A DNA stretch of 64,000 bases from RGIG995 sp045542115 (GTDB lineage Bacteria > Bacillota > Clostridia > Oscillospirales > UBA644). Below the pieces are notes generated by a model. It ran no database searches. It saw only the letters and a program-made list of their open reading frames with translations, and was not told where the DNA came from. The stretch is taken from NCBI GenBank assembly GCA_045542115.1, contig JAZQKK010000014.1, positions 1 through 64,000 on the forward strand, written 5' to 3'. The translations under genes and the position numbers were made by a program. This document shows, piece after piece, positions 40,690-50,141 of this stretch (its first letter is position 1; every line of letters starts with the position of its first letter).

Positions 40690-40719
40690 TAGTATAAACA
40701 AAAGTGCCCCGTCTATACG
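40690..40719 (-). promoter_or_regulatory. Possible forespore (sigma-G-like) promoter of the ger operon
   Basis: On the minus strand CGTATA (40719-40714), 17-nt spacer, TATACTA (40696-40690) resemble the sigma-F/G pattern (TGMATR and CATAMTA) more than sigma-A. It would leave a leader of about 14 nt before the gerAA ribosome site. Confidence 0.35.
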
Positions 40720-40728
40720 ACGGAGCAC
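40704..40728 (-). terminator. Terminator of the flavin reductase gene
   Basis: GTGC-C-CCGTC (40704-40713) pairs with GACGG-A-GCAC (40719-40728) with one mismatch; TTTTGTTT follows on the minus strand. It overlaps the candidate gerAA promoter. Confidence 0.65.
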
Positions 40729-40733
40729 AGGGG

Positions 40734-41231
40734 TTATTTTTGTTCCAGAATATCAAGAATCTCACCACAATATAACCGATGGTAATCCTGAATGGGATAG
40801 TGCTTCTCAATCCCATTATCCAGGAATCCGGCCGGGTCAAAATCCTGCACGTAGATTTTTTTACATACGATAGCCAAGCGTGATTGCTCAAACGTGACAG
40901 CGTTTTCCTCAAAATACGGAGTTAGTCCCGCAAGGGCGACTTTATCGCAGTCCCTTCCGGATTTTGTTCCGCAAATTCGGTAGGCATCTTCATTGCCAGG
41001 TTGCAAAACCGATACGGTAAAATGGTCTTCCCGCTCAAAAAACTGATACGTATACCGTTGAGGACGAATTACGACGTTCACCACGTTCTTATTCCAAAGA
41101 ACGCCCATTGTCCCCCAAGACGCGGTCATCGTATTAAAATCGCCTTCTTTTCCGGCAGACACCAATAGTTTTTCCTTTCCGATAAGGGTGAATGGGTCTT
41201 TGATTTCCGGTTGTTTGGTATGAATGAACAT
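40734..41231 (-). CDS. Flavin reductase-like FMN-binding protein
   Basis: 165 residues, one flavin reductase-like split barrel. LLVSAGKEGDFNTMTASWGTMGVLWNKNVVNVVIRPQRYTYQFFE and FTVSVL are the FMN-binding core; CGTKSGRDCDKVA follows. It probably uses NAD(P)H to reduce FMN or another flavin, or acts as a flavin-bound oxidoreductase. AAGGAGG precedes the ATG, and the YtvI-like gene ends 19 nt upstream. Confidence 0.85.
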   Translation of the reverse strand: MFIHTKQPEIKDPFTLIGKEKLLVSAGKEGDFNTMTASWGTMGVLWNKNVVNVVIRPQRYTYQFFEREDHFTVSVLQPGNEDAYRICGTKSGRDCDKVALAGLTPYFEENAVTFEQSRLAIVCKKIYVQDFDPAGFLDNGIEKHYPIQDYHRLYCGEILDILEQK

Positions 41232-41250
41232 AAAATGCCTCCTTTATGAA

Positions 41251-42288
41251 TTATTCCGGCTTGTTTTTCCAAAGAAAAATTCGTCCGGATTCGTTCCATT
41301 CTTTTAAAAATAGAAAGAATAGCGGAAATAAAAAGATTCCTGCAAACCCCAGCAATTTCATTCCAAAATAGATACTGAACAGGGTCGCAAGTGGAGAAAG
41401 ACCAATGGTCCGCCCAACGATACGAGGTTCCAACAATTCTCGTACTACCGATACGATAACCGCAAGAACAACAAGCCCAATCCCTTGAACGGGATTCCCA
41501 AACAACCACCATTGCACCAGCCCCCAAGGGACCAAAACCGATGCCATTCCGATATAAGGCAATAAATCGGCAAGAGCAATGATCGCTGCTAAAATGAGCG
41601 GATATGGGGATTTTAGAAAAAAGAGACCGACGAGAAGTTGAACGTAATTTATAAAAAACATCGTTCCGTGGGCCTGTAAAAACCGAAAAAATTTACGGAA
41701 GAGAAACTCTTTAACGTCAAAATACTCCGCTTGAAAGCGCGCCGGAAGCTGACGTAAAAAAAATGGTTCGATTTTCTCATAAGAAACCGAAAACAAAACC
41801 GACGAAACTACCATTGCAAAGGAAAAAATCATCGCATTGGGAAGTTTCAGCAGAAAATCCAGAAATTTCATCAGCGCATTTTGCGACAGATTTAACACCA
41901 TTGGGAGTATCGTATCGGTTTGTTGAGCCAGCCAGGTCGTAAGACTTTCACTGAGAAAGGGAATTTTTACGGAAGACAAAAGCGTCTCAAAGTCCGTAGT
42001 GCGAATCCATTCAAGCAATTCTACCGCTTCCCCGTAGACCAAAACGCCAACTTTCCAAAGTAAAAACAGCAAAACAAACCAAAAAGGCACGATCGTTACA
42101 ACCGAGGCAAAGCCTCGCTTTCTTACACGTGCAATTTTGGTTATCAGTGGATTAAACAGAGTGGACACAACAAACCCCAAAAGGAAGGGCAATGCCGGAG
42201 GAACAAGAAAGCGAAAAACAAAAAATGCTACTAAGAATATCGTTCCCACGTAAGCAACGTTGACCAAAAAATCCAGTTTTTGCTTCAT
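41251..42288 (-). CDS. AI-2E-family membrane protein, YtvI-like
   Basis: 345 residues with about eight membrane segments. FLVPPALPFLLGFVVSTLFNPLI at the N-terminus, and then YPLILAAIIALADLLPYIG, LLEPRIVGRTIGLSPLATLFSIYFGMKLLGFAGIFLFP, give the AI-2E/PerM pattern; the closest relatives I recall are the sporulation protein YtvI group. Its location beside the ger operon supports a sporulation role. The transported substrate is unknown. Confidence 0.75.
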   Translation of the reverse strand: MKQKLDFLVNVAYVGTIFLVAFFVFRFLVPPALPFLLGFVVSTLFNPLITKIARVRKRGFASVVTIVPFWFVLLFLLWKVGVLVYGEAVELLEWIRTTDFETLLSSVKIPFLSESLTTWLAQQTDTILPMVLNLSQNALMKFLDFLLKLPNAMIFSFAMVVSSVLFSVSYEKIEPFFLRQLPARFQAEYFDVKEFLFRKFFRFLQAHGTMFFINYVQLLVGLFFLKSPYPLILAAIIALADLLPYIGMASVLVPWGLVQWWLFGNPVQGIGLVVLAVIVSVVRELLEPRIVGRTIGLSPLATLFSIYFGMKLLGFAGIFLFPLFFLFLKEWNESGRIFLWKNKPE

Positions 42289-42319
42289 ACCTTCACCGTA
42301 AAAAATGCTTTTTTACAGT

Positions 42320-43123
42320 TTATGCAAGAATATCCTGGATATACATTTTTACAACACTCGCAAATTCACGACAGTAGTAATTCAGATGAAAAAAGGGAAT
42401 CTCAGGCATTTTTGCCGCAATACCATAGGTTTCAAATCCCTGAGAGTCGCAGATTTTTTTACTGCGAAATAAATGAAATCCCGTACTGACCACCACGGCT
42501 TGATTCGGTTCTTCTCCGGTAACGCCGAGAATTTCTGCGGCATTTTTCACGTTCTCCCGGGTATTCTCCGATTTATCTTCCAAAATCAGGCGGTCCTCAG
42601 CAATACCCCGTTCTACGAGCCACCGTTTCATACATTCTGCTTCCGAAATATTTTCACCGACACCCTGTCCCCCGCATAAAACGGCAACGGAATTCGGAAA
42701 TTCCTCTAACCGTGTTAATGCCGCATCCAATCGATATCGAAGCATCATTGAAGGGACTTCTCCATTTACCTTGCAACCGAGCACGATTACAATCTGAGCC
42801 GATTCAGGAATGTCTTCGTCTCCATTATGATGTTGAACGATCTGAAACTCTACAACAAGAAACATTATAAGTAAGACAAAAACCAAAAATATTATTAACC
42901 ACTTGACGATCCCGGCCACGATACGATATTTTCCCGGTCTTGAAGACACAATTACAACCCAGGTAAACGCGACGAGGGCAAAAGAAAAGAGACTCAACAA
43001 TTGAAAAAGAAACGAAATGCCCGTGGAAGTAAAACTTATAAAAAAACAAACCAAACCAACAAGAATCGCTATTACGGAAAAACAACCCACTTTGGTTTGA
43101 ATGAATTGACGAATTCTGTTCAT
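42320..43123 (-). CDS. YdcF/SanA-like DUF218 membrane protein
   Basis: 267 residues. Three N-terminal membrane segments (about 12-34, 36-58, 70-92) are followed by an extracellular DUF218 domain: IVIVLGCKVNGEVPSMMLRYRLDAAL, VLCGGQGVGENISEAECMKRWLVERGI, LILEDKSENTRENVKNAAEIL, VVSTGFHLFRSKKI. Members act in envelope polymer metabolism, such as ElyC and SanA. It has its own promoter. Confidence 0.85.
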   Translation of the reverse strand: MNRIRQFIQTKVGCFSVIAILVGLVCFFISFTSTGISFLFQLLSLFSFALVAFTWVVIVSSRPGKYRIVAGIVKWLIIFLVFVLLIMFLVVEFQIVQHHNGDEDIPESAQIVIVLGCKVNGEVPSMMLRYRLDAALTRLEEFPNSVAVLCGGQGVGENISEAECMKRWLVERGIAEDRLILEDKSENTRENVKNAAEILGVTGEEPNQAVVVSTGFHLFRSKKICDSQGFETYGIAAKMPEIPFFHLNYYCREFASVVKMYIQDILA

Positions 43124-43153
43124 ACGGCCTCCTCATTTCTTTTTCTTGTTCAT

Positions 43154-43182
43154 AGTATACCATAATATTTATTAAGAAGCAA
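43154..43182 (-). promoter_or_regulatory. Promoter of the YdcF-like gene
   Basis: On the minus strand TTGCTT (43182-43177), 17-nt spacer, TATACT (43159-43154). Confidence 0.7.
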
Positions 43183-43215
43183 GAGGGGAATTTATTAAGA
43201 TTTCTTTACGTACAG

Positions 43216-43243
43216 AAACCCCGCCGAAGAATCGGCGGGGTTT
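43216..43243 (-). terminator. Terminator-like hairpin after ppdK
   Basis: AAACCCCGCCGA (43216-43227) and TCGGCGGGGTTT (43232-43243) form a perfect 12-bp stem with a 4-nt loop. The T-run is short (three Ts), so stem strength does the work. Confidence 0.75.
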
Positions 43244-43262
43244 GTTGTTAAATTAGGGATGA

Positions 43263-45890
43263 TCAGCCTTCGTTGATTGCGGCTTGAGCGGCAGCCAAGC
43301 GAGCAATGGGAACACGGAAGGGAGAACAGGAAACGTAATCCAAGCCAATCTTGTGGCAGAACTCGATGGAAGAGGGGTCACCACCGTGTTCACCGCAGAT
43401 ACCGCAGTGGAGGTTGGGGTTGACAGGCTTACCGAGGGTAAGAGCCATATCCATCAATTTACCAACACCGGTCTGATCCAGTTTGGCAAAGGGATCGTTT
43501 TCATAGATCTTGGTGTCGTAGTAAGCGTTGAGGAACTTACCGGCATCGTCACGGGAGAACCCGAAGGTCATCTGAGTCAGGTCGTTGGTGCCGAAGCAGA
43601 AGAAAGCAGCTTCCTTCGCAACTTCATCAGCGGTCAGACAAGCTCTGGGAATTTCCATCATCGTACCGACTTCATACTTCAAGTCGGAGCCGGCAGCGGC
43701 GATTTCCGCATCAGCGGTAGCAACGACGACGTCCTTAACGTACTTCAATTCCTTCACTTCGCCGGTCAGAGGAATCATAATTTCGGGAACGATGTTCCAA
43801 TCGGGATGAGCCTTCTTGACATTGATGGCAGCACGGATAACCGCGGTGGTCTGCATCTTGGCGATTTCGGGATAGGTGACGGCCAGACGGCAGCCACGAT
43901 GACCCATCATCGGGTTGAATTCGTGGAGAGAAGCAATAAGAGCCTTGATGTCGGCAACAGATTTACCCTGAGCAGCGGCAAGAGCTTCAATATCAGCTTC
44001 TTCGGTGGGAACGAACTCGTGGAGAGGAGGATCCAGGAAGCGGATGCAAACAGGATAACCTTCCAGAGCTTCGTACAGTTTTTCGAAGTCGCCCTGCTGA
44101 TAAGGCAGAATCTTATCAAGAGCAGCTTCACGTTCCGCAACGGTATCGGCACAAATCATTTCGCGGAAAGCGGCGATACGGTCAGCTTCAAAGAACATAT
44201 GCTCGGTACGGCACAGACCGATACCTTCCGCACCCAGTTCGCGAGCTTTCTTTGCATCGGCAGGAGTATCGGCGTTGGTACGAACCTTCAACTTGCGGAA
44301 TTCGTCAGCCCAGCCCATAATGGTGCCGAAGTTTCCGGAAATTTCAGCGTCAACAGTAGCGATGATGCCGTCGTAGATGTTACCGGTGGAACCGTCGATG
44401 GAGATGTAATCACCTTCGTTGTAAACCTTACCGGCCAATTCGAACTTCTTGTTTTCTTCGTCCATCTTGATATCGCCACAACCGGAAACGCAGCAGGTAC
44501 CCATACCACGAGCAACAACGGCAGCGTGAGAGGTCATACCGCCACGAACCGTCAGGATACCCTGAGCGGCCTTCATACCGGTAATATCTTCGGGAGAGGT
44601 TTCCAAACGAACCAAAACGACCTTCTTGCCGGCTTCATTCCAAGCCACAGCGTCTTCCGCAGTGAAGACGACCTGACCGCAAGCAGCTCCGGGAGAAGCA
44701 CCCAGCCCCTTACCGGCAGGAGTAGCAGCCTTCAAAGCCTTAGCGTCAAATTGGGGATGAAGCAGAGTATCCAGGTTACGGGGGTCGATCATCTGGACAG
44801 CTTCGGCCTTAGTCTTGTGACCTTCGGCAACCAGGTCAACGGCAATTTGGAGAGCAGCCTGAGCGGTTCTCTTACCGTTACGGGTTTGAAGCATATAGAG
44901 TTTACGGTCTTCGACGGTAAATTCCATATCCTGCATATCGTGATAATGATTTTCCAGAGTCTTGCAAACTTCCTGGAACTGAGCGAAAGCTTCGGGGAAT
45001 TTTTCCGCCATCTGAGCGATAGGCATAGGAGTACGAACGCCGGCAACAACGTCTTCACCCTGAGCGTTAACCAGGAATTCACCCATCAGTTTCTTTTCGC
45101 CGGTAGCGGGGTCACGGGTAAAGGCAACGCCGGTACCACAGTTGTCACCCATATTACCGAACGCCATCATCTGAACGTTAACGGCAGTACCCCAAGAATA
45201 GGGAATGTCGTTGTCGCGACGGTAAACGTTTGCACGGGGGTTGTCCCAAGAACGGAAAACAGCCTTGATAGCACCCATCAACTGTTCCTTGGGATCGGTG
45301 GGGAAATCAGCACCAATCTTGGCTTTGTATTCAGCCTTAAACTGGGAAGCGAGTTCCTTCAAATCTTCGGCGGTCAGTTCAACGTCGAACTTAATGCCTT
45401 TGGCTTCTTTCATTTCGTCGATGAGTTGTTCGAAATACTTCTTACCAACTTCCATAACGACGTCGGAATACATCTGGATGAAGCGTCTGTAACAGTCCCA
45501 AGCCCAACGGGGATTGCCGGACTTTGCAGCCATAGCTTCGACAACGTCTTCGTTCAGACCCAAGTTAAGGATGGTATCCATCATACCGGGCATAGAAGCG
45601 CGGGCACCGGAACGAACGGAAACGAGAAGGGGATTTTCCTTATCGCCGAACTTCTTACCGGTGATGCCTTCCATTTTAACAATGTTTTCTTCGATTTCCG
45701 CCATAATTTCGGGAGCGATTTGCTTACCGTCATCATAGTAGCGGGTGCAGGCTTCGGTGGTTACGGTGAAGCCCTGGGGAACGGGAAGACCGATAGCGGT
45801 CATTTCGGCAAGGTTTGCACCTTTACCGCCCAGCAGATTGCGCATGTCCTTGTTCCCTTCCGAGAACAAATATACATACTTAGTGCTCAT
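43263..45890 (-). CDS. ppdK: Pyruvate phosphate dikinase
   Basis: 875 residues from the ATG after AGGAGG. The N-terminal ATP-grasp part is marked by LLGGKGANLAEM and SVRSGARASMPGMMDTILNLGLN. The phospho-His is in GGMTSHAAVVARGMG. The C-terminal PEP/pyruvate barrel has GLCRTEHMFF, FLDPPLHEF, MMGHRGCRL and the catalytic-Cys region NLHCGICGEHGG. It interconverts pyruvate, ATP and Pi with PEP, AMP and PPi, central in Clostridia glycolysis and gluconeogenesis. Very strong codon bias makes the opposite strand an open frame over the whole length. Confidence 0.97.
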   Translation of the reverse strand: MSTKYVYLFSEGNKDMRNLLGGKGANLAEMTAIGLPVPQGFTVTTEACTRYYDDGKQIAPEIMAEIEENIVKMEGITGKKFGDKENPLLVSVRSGARASMPGMMDTILNLGLNEDVVEAMAAKSGNPRWAWDCYRRFIQMYSDVVMEVGKKYFEQLIDEMKEAKGIKFDVELTAEDLKELASQFKAEYKAKIGADFPTDPKEQLMGAIKAVFRSWDNPRANVYRRDNDIPYSWGTAVNVQMMAFGNMGDNCGTGVAFTRDPATGEKKLMGEFLVNAQGEDVVAGVRTPMPIAQMAEKFPEAFAQFQEVCKTLENHYHDMQDMEFTVEDRKLYMLQTRNGKRTAQAALQIAVDLVAEGHKTKAEAVQMIDPRNLDTLLHPQFDAKALKAATPAGKGLGASPGAACGQVVFTAEDAVAWNEAGKKVVLVRLETSPEDITGMKAAQGILTVRGGMTSHAAVVARGMGTCCVSGCGDIKMDEENKKFELAGKVYNEGDYISIDGSTGNIYDGIIATVDAEISGNFGTIMGWADEFRKLKVRTNADTPADAKKARELGAEGIGLCRTEHMFFEADRIAAFREMICADTVAEREAALDKILPYQQGDFEKLYEALEGYPVCIRFLDPPLHEFVPTEEADIEALAAAQGKSVADIKALIASLHEFNPMMGHRGCRLAVTYPEIAKMQTTAVIRAAINVKKAHPDWNIVPEIMIPLTGEVKELKYVKDVVVATADAEIAAAGSDLKYEVGTMMEIPRACLTADEVAKEAAFFCFGTNDLTQMTFGFSRDDAGKFLNAYYDTKIYENDPFAKLDQTGVGKLMDMALTLGKPVNPNLHCGICGEHGGDPSSIEFCHKIGLDYVSCSPFRVPIARLAAAQAAINEG

Positions 45891-45945
45891 TTGTTTTCCT
45901 CCTATAAATGAAGTTAAAATAAACATATATTATTTTACCTCTGCT

Positions 45946-45974
45946 ATTATAGCATACATTCAAACAAAACGCAA
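45946..45974 (-). promoter_or_regulatory. Promoter of ppdK
   Basis: On the minus strand TTGCGT (45974-45969), 17-nt spacer, extended -10 TGCTATAAT (TATAAT at 45951-45946). Confidence 0.7.
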
Positions 45975-46118
45975 GTTTTTTCCAATTATTTAATAAAAAA
46001 GCAAAAAATAATTCACAAAATTCACCTCCACACACAAGCTCTCCGACAAAAAATCGCAATTGCAATCACTTTCTCATTCTCTATTTCCGTAACATTGTGT
46101 GAAATTACATCCTGGCTC

Positions 46119-46147
46119 TTGCAATTTATGCCAAAATCGTGTATAAT
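46119..46147 (+). promoter_or_regulatory. Promoter of pth-mfd
   Basis: TTGCAA (46119-46124), 17-nt spacer, TATAAT (46142-46147), 32 nt before the pth start. Confidence 0.8.
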
Positions 46148-46179
46148 ACTTAATTGTAGAAAAGTTTTGGAGGTCCCGT

Positions 46180-46755
46180 ATGGACTGGATCGTCGTGGGA
46201 TTGGGAAATCCCGGAAAAAAATACGAATTTACACGGCATAATATCGGTTGGATGGCGCTAAATTCTTTTGCAGAATCCGAAGGTGTCAAAGTGAACCGGA
46301 TACGATTCCGTTCATTGTGCGGAGAGTGTTTTGTCGGAAATAAAAAAGTACTTCTGATGAAACCACAAACCTTTATGAATCTCTCCGGAGAAGCCGTAGC
46401 GGAAGCGTGCGACTATTACAATATCACACCTGACCGGGTTTTAGTGTTGTGCGACGACGTGGCAATTCCTTTTAACCGCATTCGCATCCGTCAAAAAGGA
46501 AGCGGCGGTGGACATAATGGGCTAAAAAATATTATTTCACTTTTGAACAGCGATTGCTTTCCCCGTGTTCGCATCGGCGTATCTGACCGGTCGGACCCCT
46601 CTACGGATTTAGCAGACTGGGTCTTGGGTGCTTTTTCAGGTACGGAAAAAAAGAAACTTACGGAACGTTTTGCCGATACCAATGAAATTATAAAATTGAT
46701 TATAGGCGGCAGAATTGACGATGCAATGAGCCGCTATAACGGAGACCCGAAATGA
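46180..46755 (+). CDS. pth: Peptidyl-tRNA hydrolase
   Basis: 191 residues. VGLGNPGKKYEFTRHNIGWMALN holds the catalytic His; LLMKPQTFMNLSGEAV, LCDDVAIPFNRIRIRQKGSGGGHNGLKNI and FPRVRIGV complete the set. It releases peptides from stalled peptidyl-tRNA. Its stop overlaps the mfd start (ATGA), the same pth-mfd pair as in B. subtilis. Confidence 0.97.
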   Translation: MDWIVVGLGNPGKKYEFTRHNIGWMALNSFAESEGVKVNRIRFRSLCGECFVGNKKVLLMKPQTFMNLSGEAVAEACDYYNITPDRVLVLCDDVAIPFNRIRIRQKGSGGGHNGLKNIISLLNSDCFPRVRIGVSDRSDPSTDLADWVLGAFSGTEKKKLTERFADTNEIIKLIIGGRIDDAMSRYNGDPK

Positions 46756-49700
46756 ATCAACTCATCGGGAAGCTGACGCTTCTCTCAGAATACGAAGCAC
46801 TGGAACAGGCAGCCCGAACGAGGAAAACCTGTGCAGTGTTCGGTGTCGACGCGCAGAAACCATATTTTGCAGATATTTTACAACGCCGGCTGGCCAAGCG
46901 GGCGTTTATCGTCGTTCCCGATGAAAGCACGGCACGTGCATTGGTTCGCACCTTTGACGCACTTTCCACACCGGCACTTTACTTCCCCCCGAAAGACTAC
47001 ACGTTCCGAGATATGGAAAGTGTCTCCCGTTTCGAAGAAAATCAGCGAATTGATGTTATTTCCAAAATCAGAAAAGGCACCTTCCAAACGGTGATTCTTT
47101 CCGCAGATGCACTGTGTACCCAAGTATTACCCCCCTGCGACAGCCGGGAAACCGTACTGACGGTTGGGGAAGATTTCGATTACGATGCTCTTCCCTCGAT
47201 TTTAACGGAATACGGCTACGAAGCCTTTCCGAAAGTAGAAGGTCCGGGTCAGTTTTCCATTCGTGGAGAAATCGTCGATATTTTCCCCGCCACAGAAGAA
47301 CAACCCTTCCGTATTGAATTTTTCGACCGAACGATTGATACGATTTCGTTATTCGACGTATCGTCCCAGAGAAGGACCGAAGCAAAAGATTTGCTCCGTC
47401 TGACGCCGGCAAAGGAATATACCCAAAAAGTCCTGGAAACCTTAAAGGAAGTTTTAAAAGAACTTCCTCCAACGCCCGTTGTTCGCAAAGATTTGGAATT
47501 GGTTCAGCAAGGCATTTTGCCCCGCCACGACCGCTATTTACCTGCCTTCTACACGAACAGGGCAAATATTTTGGATTACCGCACGGCGGACGACCTTCTG
47601 TTTATTTTTGATTACAAAAAGGTATTTGAAACGATAGATGCCTTTACTTTCCGGGCGGAAGAAGATATAAAACAACTGACCGAAGAAGGATTTGCCTTCT
47701 TAAATATGCCCTATTTCTTCTCGAAAAACGAAATCTTGGACCACCTCGGCCCAGCTTTGATTTTTGAGACATTGCCCTCTTCCCTGCCCGGGATCTCTTT
47801 GGATCGGCTTTTTGAATTTAACGTTTTTCCGACTTCAAATGCAAATTTCCAAACTTTACCGAATGAAATCGAGCAATTTCTCGGGGCAGGCTATCACGTA
47901 ACCGTCGTAACCATTACCGAAGACCACCGCAGGGAAATGGCCAAACTGTATGCTAATAAAAATGTGACCGTTTGCTGTGACCCGCTTCCCTTTGGCTTTG
48001 AATTACCGGAAGCAAAAGAAGTGGTTTTCTCCCTTCGTCAAAAAGGGGAACGGAAGCAAAAACGGAAACCCCGCTTTGCCCGGGGAGAAAAGATCAAAGC
48101 CTTTTCGGACATTCATCCCGGGGACCATATCGTTCACGAGAATTACGGAGTTGGCATTTACGATGGAATTCATAAAATCGAGACTGACGGTATTTCCAAG
48201 GACTTTATAAAAATAAAATTTGCCGGTACGGACACTCTTTACGTGCCTTGCGATAACTTGGATTTGATTTCCAAATATATTGGTTCCGGCGAAGACGTAA
48301 AAGTCAAACTGAACCGATTGGGAGGCACGGACTGGCAAAAAACAAAACAACGAGCCAAGCGGGCCGTCCGGGATTTGGCAGATAAATTGATTGTTCTTTA
48401 CGGTCAACGGTTGCAGACGGAAGGACACGCCTTTGCCCCGGACACCGATTGGCAGAAAAACTTTGAAGAGGATTTCCCCTTTGAAGAAACGGAAGACCAA
48501 CTGCGTTGTATCGAAGAAATCAAGAATGATATGGAGCGGCCGGTTCCAATGGACCGTCTTCTGTGCGGAGACGTGGGATTCGGGAAGACGGAGGTTGCTC
48601 TCCGGGCGATTTTCAAGTGCGTAATGGACAGTAAGCAAGCTGCCCTTCTTGCCCCCACGACCATTCTTGCCTATCAGCATTACAATACCATCAAAGCACG
48701 GTTCCGGGATTATCCGGTACGGATTGAGTTACTGTCCCGATTCCGGACGGCGAAACAACAGGAGCAAATCCTGAAAAAATTGAAAAAAGGGGAAGTTGAC
48801 GTTATTATTGGAACCCACCGCCTGGTACAAAAGGATATCGCGTTCCGGGATTTGGGATTAATTATCATCGACGAAGAACAACGGTTCGGAGTCAGCCACA
48901 AGGAGTATTTGAAGGAAAAGGCAATCAACGCGGATATTCTTTCCCTTTCCGCCACGCCAATTCCTCGCACCCTCAATATGTCAATGAGCGGAATTCGGGA
49001 TATTTCCGTCATCAATGAAGCTCCCCACAACCGTTATCCCATTATGACCTACGTAACGGAGTACAACGAAGGGCTCATTTCCGATGCCATCCGCAAAGAA
49101 CTCTCCCGGGGCGGTCAGTGTTATTATCTGCATAATCGCATTGATACGATTTACAAGACCGCCCAAATGATTGAAACGAATACAGGCGCACGAGTCCGCG
49201 TGGCTCACGGAAAGATGTCCCAAGAGGAACTGTCAAGTGTATGGCAGGAATTGGTGGACGGAGACATCGACGTTTTGGTCTGCACTACGATTATCGAGAC
49301 CGGCGTAGACGTGCCAAACTGTAATACTCTTATTATCGAGGATGCGGACCGCCTCGGCCTGGCACAGTTGCATCAGATTCGCGGACGCGTCGGTCGCACC
49401 GACCGCAGAGCCTACGCTTATTTTACCTTCCGCAAGGGGAAATCCCTTTCCGGGGACGCCTATAAACGGCTGATGACCATCAAGGAATTTACAGAGTTTG
49501 GTTCGGGCTTAAAGATTGCAATGCGAGACCTGGAAATCCGAGGCGCCGGAGACGTTTTGGGAGCAGAACAAAGCGGTCATCTGGTCACCGTAGGCTTTGA
49601 TATGTATATGAAATTGTTGGAAGAAGCGGTGAAAGAACAACGGGGTGAAACCGTTCAAAAACGAGACTGCACCGTAGAAATGAAGATTGACGCTTTTATT

Positions 49701-50105
49701 CCGGACCGCTATATCCGAGATCCGGAGACCCGGATTGAAGTATACAAGTTGATTTCCGGCATCGAAAATGCAGAAGACGAATCGGACGTGACCGATGAAC
49801 TGATTGACCGCTTTGGAGAACCCCCAAAGCCGGTACAGAATCTTTTGACGATTGCCCGTATCCGATACAAAGCCATTGGCTTGGGAATTACGAAAATTTC
49901 GGAATTTCCCAAAGGTTTCTTGGTTTATCTTCAAACCGTTGACCCCAGAATCGTCGCCGGCTTAGCGGCGATTTATCGCAGGGATTTTCTATTTTCTGCG
50001 GCGAATCCTCCCTATATTACTTTGAAATGCGAGAATAAAGTAAAAGAGATGGAACAATTCTTGGGAAATCTGAAAGAACTTGTAGACAAATCGGAAAAAG
50101 TATGA
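46752..50105 (+). CDS. mfd: Transcription-repair coupling factor Mfd
   Basis: 1117 residues. The UvrB-like N-terminus lacks an active ATPase. The RNA-polymerase-interacting domain (HPGDHIVHENYGVGIYDGIHKIE) lies near 450-520. The RecG-like translocase follows: MDRLLCGDVGFGKTEVALRAIFK (Walker A), IIIDEEQRFG (DEEQ box), SATPIPRTL, and the motif V-VI region LIIEDADRLGLAQLHQIRGRVGR. It removes RNA polymerase stalled at lesions and recruits UvrA. It is translationally coupled to pth. Confidence 0.97.
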   Translation: MNQLIGKLTLLSEYEALEQAARTRKTCAVFGVDAQKPYFADILQRRLAKRAFIVVPDESTARALVRTFDALSTPALYFPPKDYTFRDMESVSRFEENQRIDVISKIRKGTFQTVILSADALCTQVLPPCDSRETVLTVGEDFDYDALPSILTEYGYEAFPKVEGPGQFSIRGEIVDIFPATEEQPFRIEFFDRTIDTISLFDVSSQRRTEAKDLLRLTPAKEYTQKVLETLKEVLKELPPTPVVRKDLELVQQGILPRHDRYLPAFYTNRANILDYRTADDLLFIFDYKKVFETIDAFTFRAEEDIKQLTEEGFAFLNMPYFFSKNEILDHLGPALIFETLPSSLPGISLDRLFEFNVFPTSNANFQTLPNEIEQFLGAGYHVTVVTITEDHRREMAKLYANKNVTVCCDPLPFGFELPEAKEVVFSLRQKGERKQKRKPRFARGEKIKAFSDIHPGDHIVHENYGVGIYDGIHKIETDGISKDFIKIKFAGTDTLYVPCDNLDLISKYIGSGEDVKVKLNRLGGTDWQKTKQRAKRAVRDLADKLIVLYGQRLQTEGHAFAPDTDWQKNFEEDFPFEETEDQLRCIEEIKNDMERPVPMDRLLCGDVGFGKTEVALRAIFKCVMDSKQAALLAPTTILAYQHYNTIKARFRDYPVRIELLSRFRTAKQQEQILKKLKKGEVDVIIGTHRLVQKDIAFRDLGLIIIDEEQRFGVSHKEYLKEKAINADILSLSATPIPRTLNMSMSGIRDISVINEAPHNRYPIMTYVTEYNEGLISDAIRKELSRGGQCYYLHNRIDTIYKTAQMIETNTGARVRVAHGKMSQEELSSVWQELVDGDIDVLVCTTIIETGVDVPNCNTLIIEDADRLGLAQLHQIRGRVGRTDRRAYAYFTFRKGKSLSGDAYKRLMTIKEFTEFGSGLKIAMRDLEIRGAGDVLGAEQSGHLVTVGFDMYMKLLEEAVKEQRGETVQKRDCTVEMKIDAFIPDRYIRDPETRIEVYKLISGIENAEDESDVTDELIDRFGEPPKPVQNLLTIARIRYKAIGLGITKISEFPKGFLVYLQTVDPRIVAGLAAIYRRDFLFSAANPPYITLKCENKVKEMEQFLGNLKELVDKSEKV

Positions 50106-50111
50106 TATAAT
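50083..50111 (+). promoter_or_regulatory. Promoter of the foldase lipoprotein gene
   Basis: TAGACA (50083-50088), 17-nt spacer, TATAAT (50106-50111). It overlaps the end of mfd. Confidence 0.65.
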
Positions 50112-50141
50112 GATTCCATTCCAATAAAGAAGGAGTATTCT

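Noticed and set aside
43284..45911. An 875-codon open frame on the plus strand, opposite ppdK
   Set aside because: It is fully antisense to a well-conserved enzyme; its composition follows from the strong codon bias of ppdK, and it has no ribosome site or family motif.
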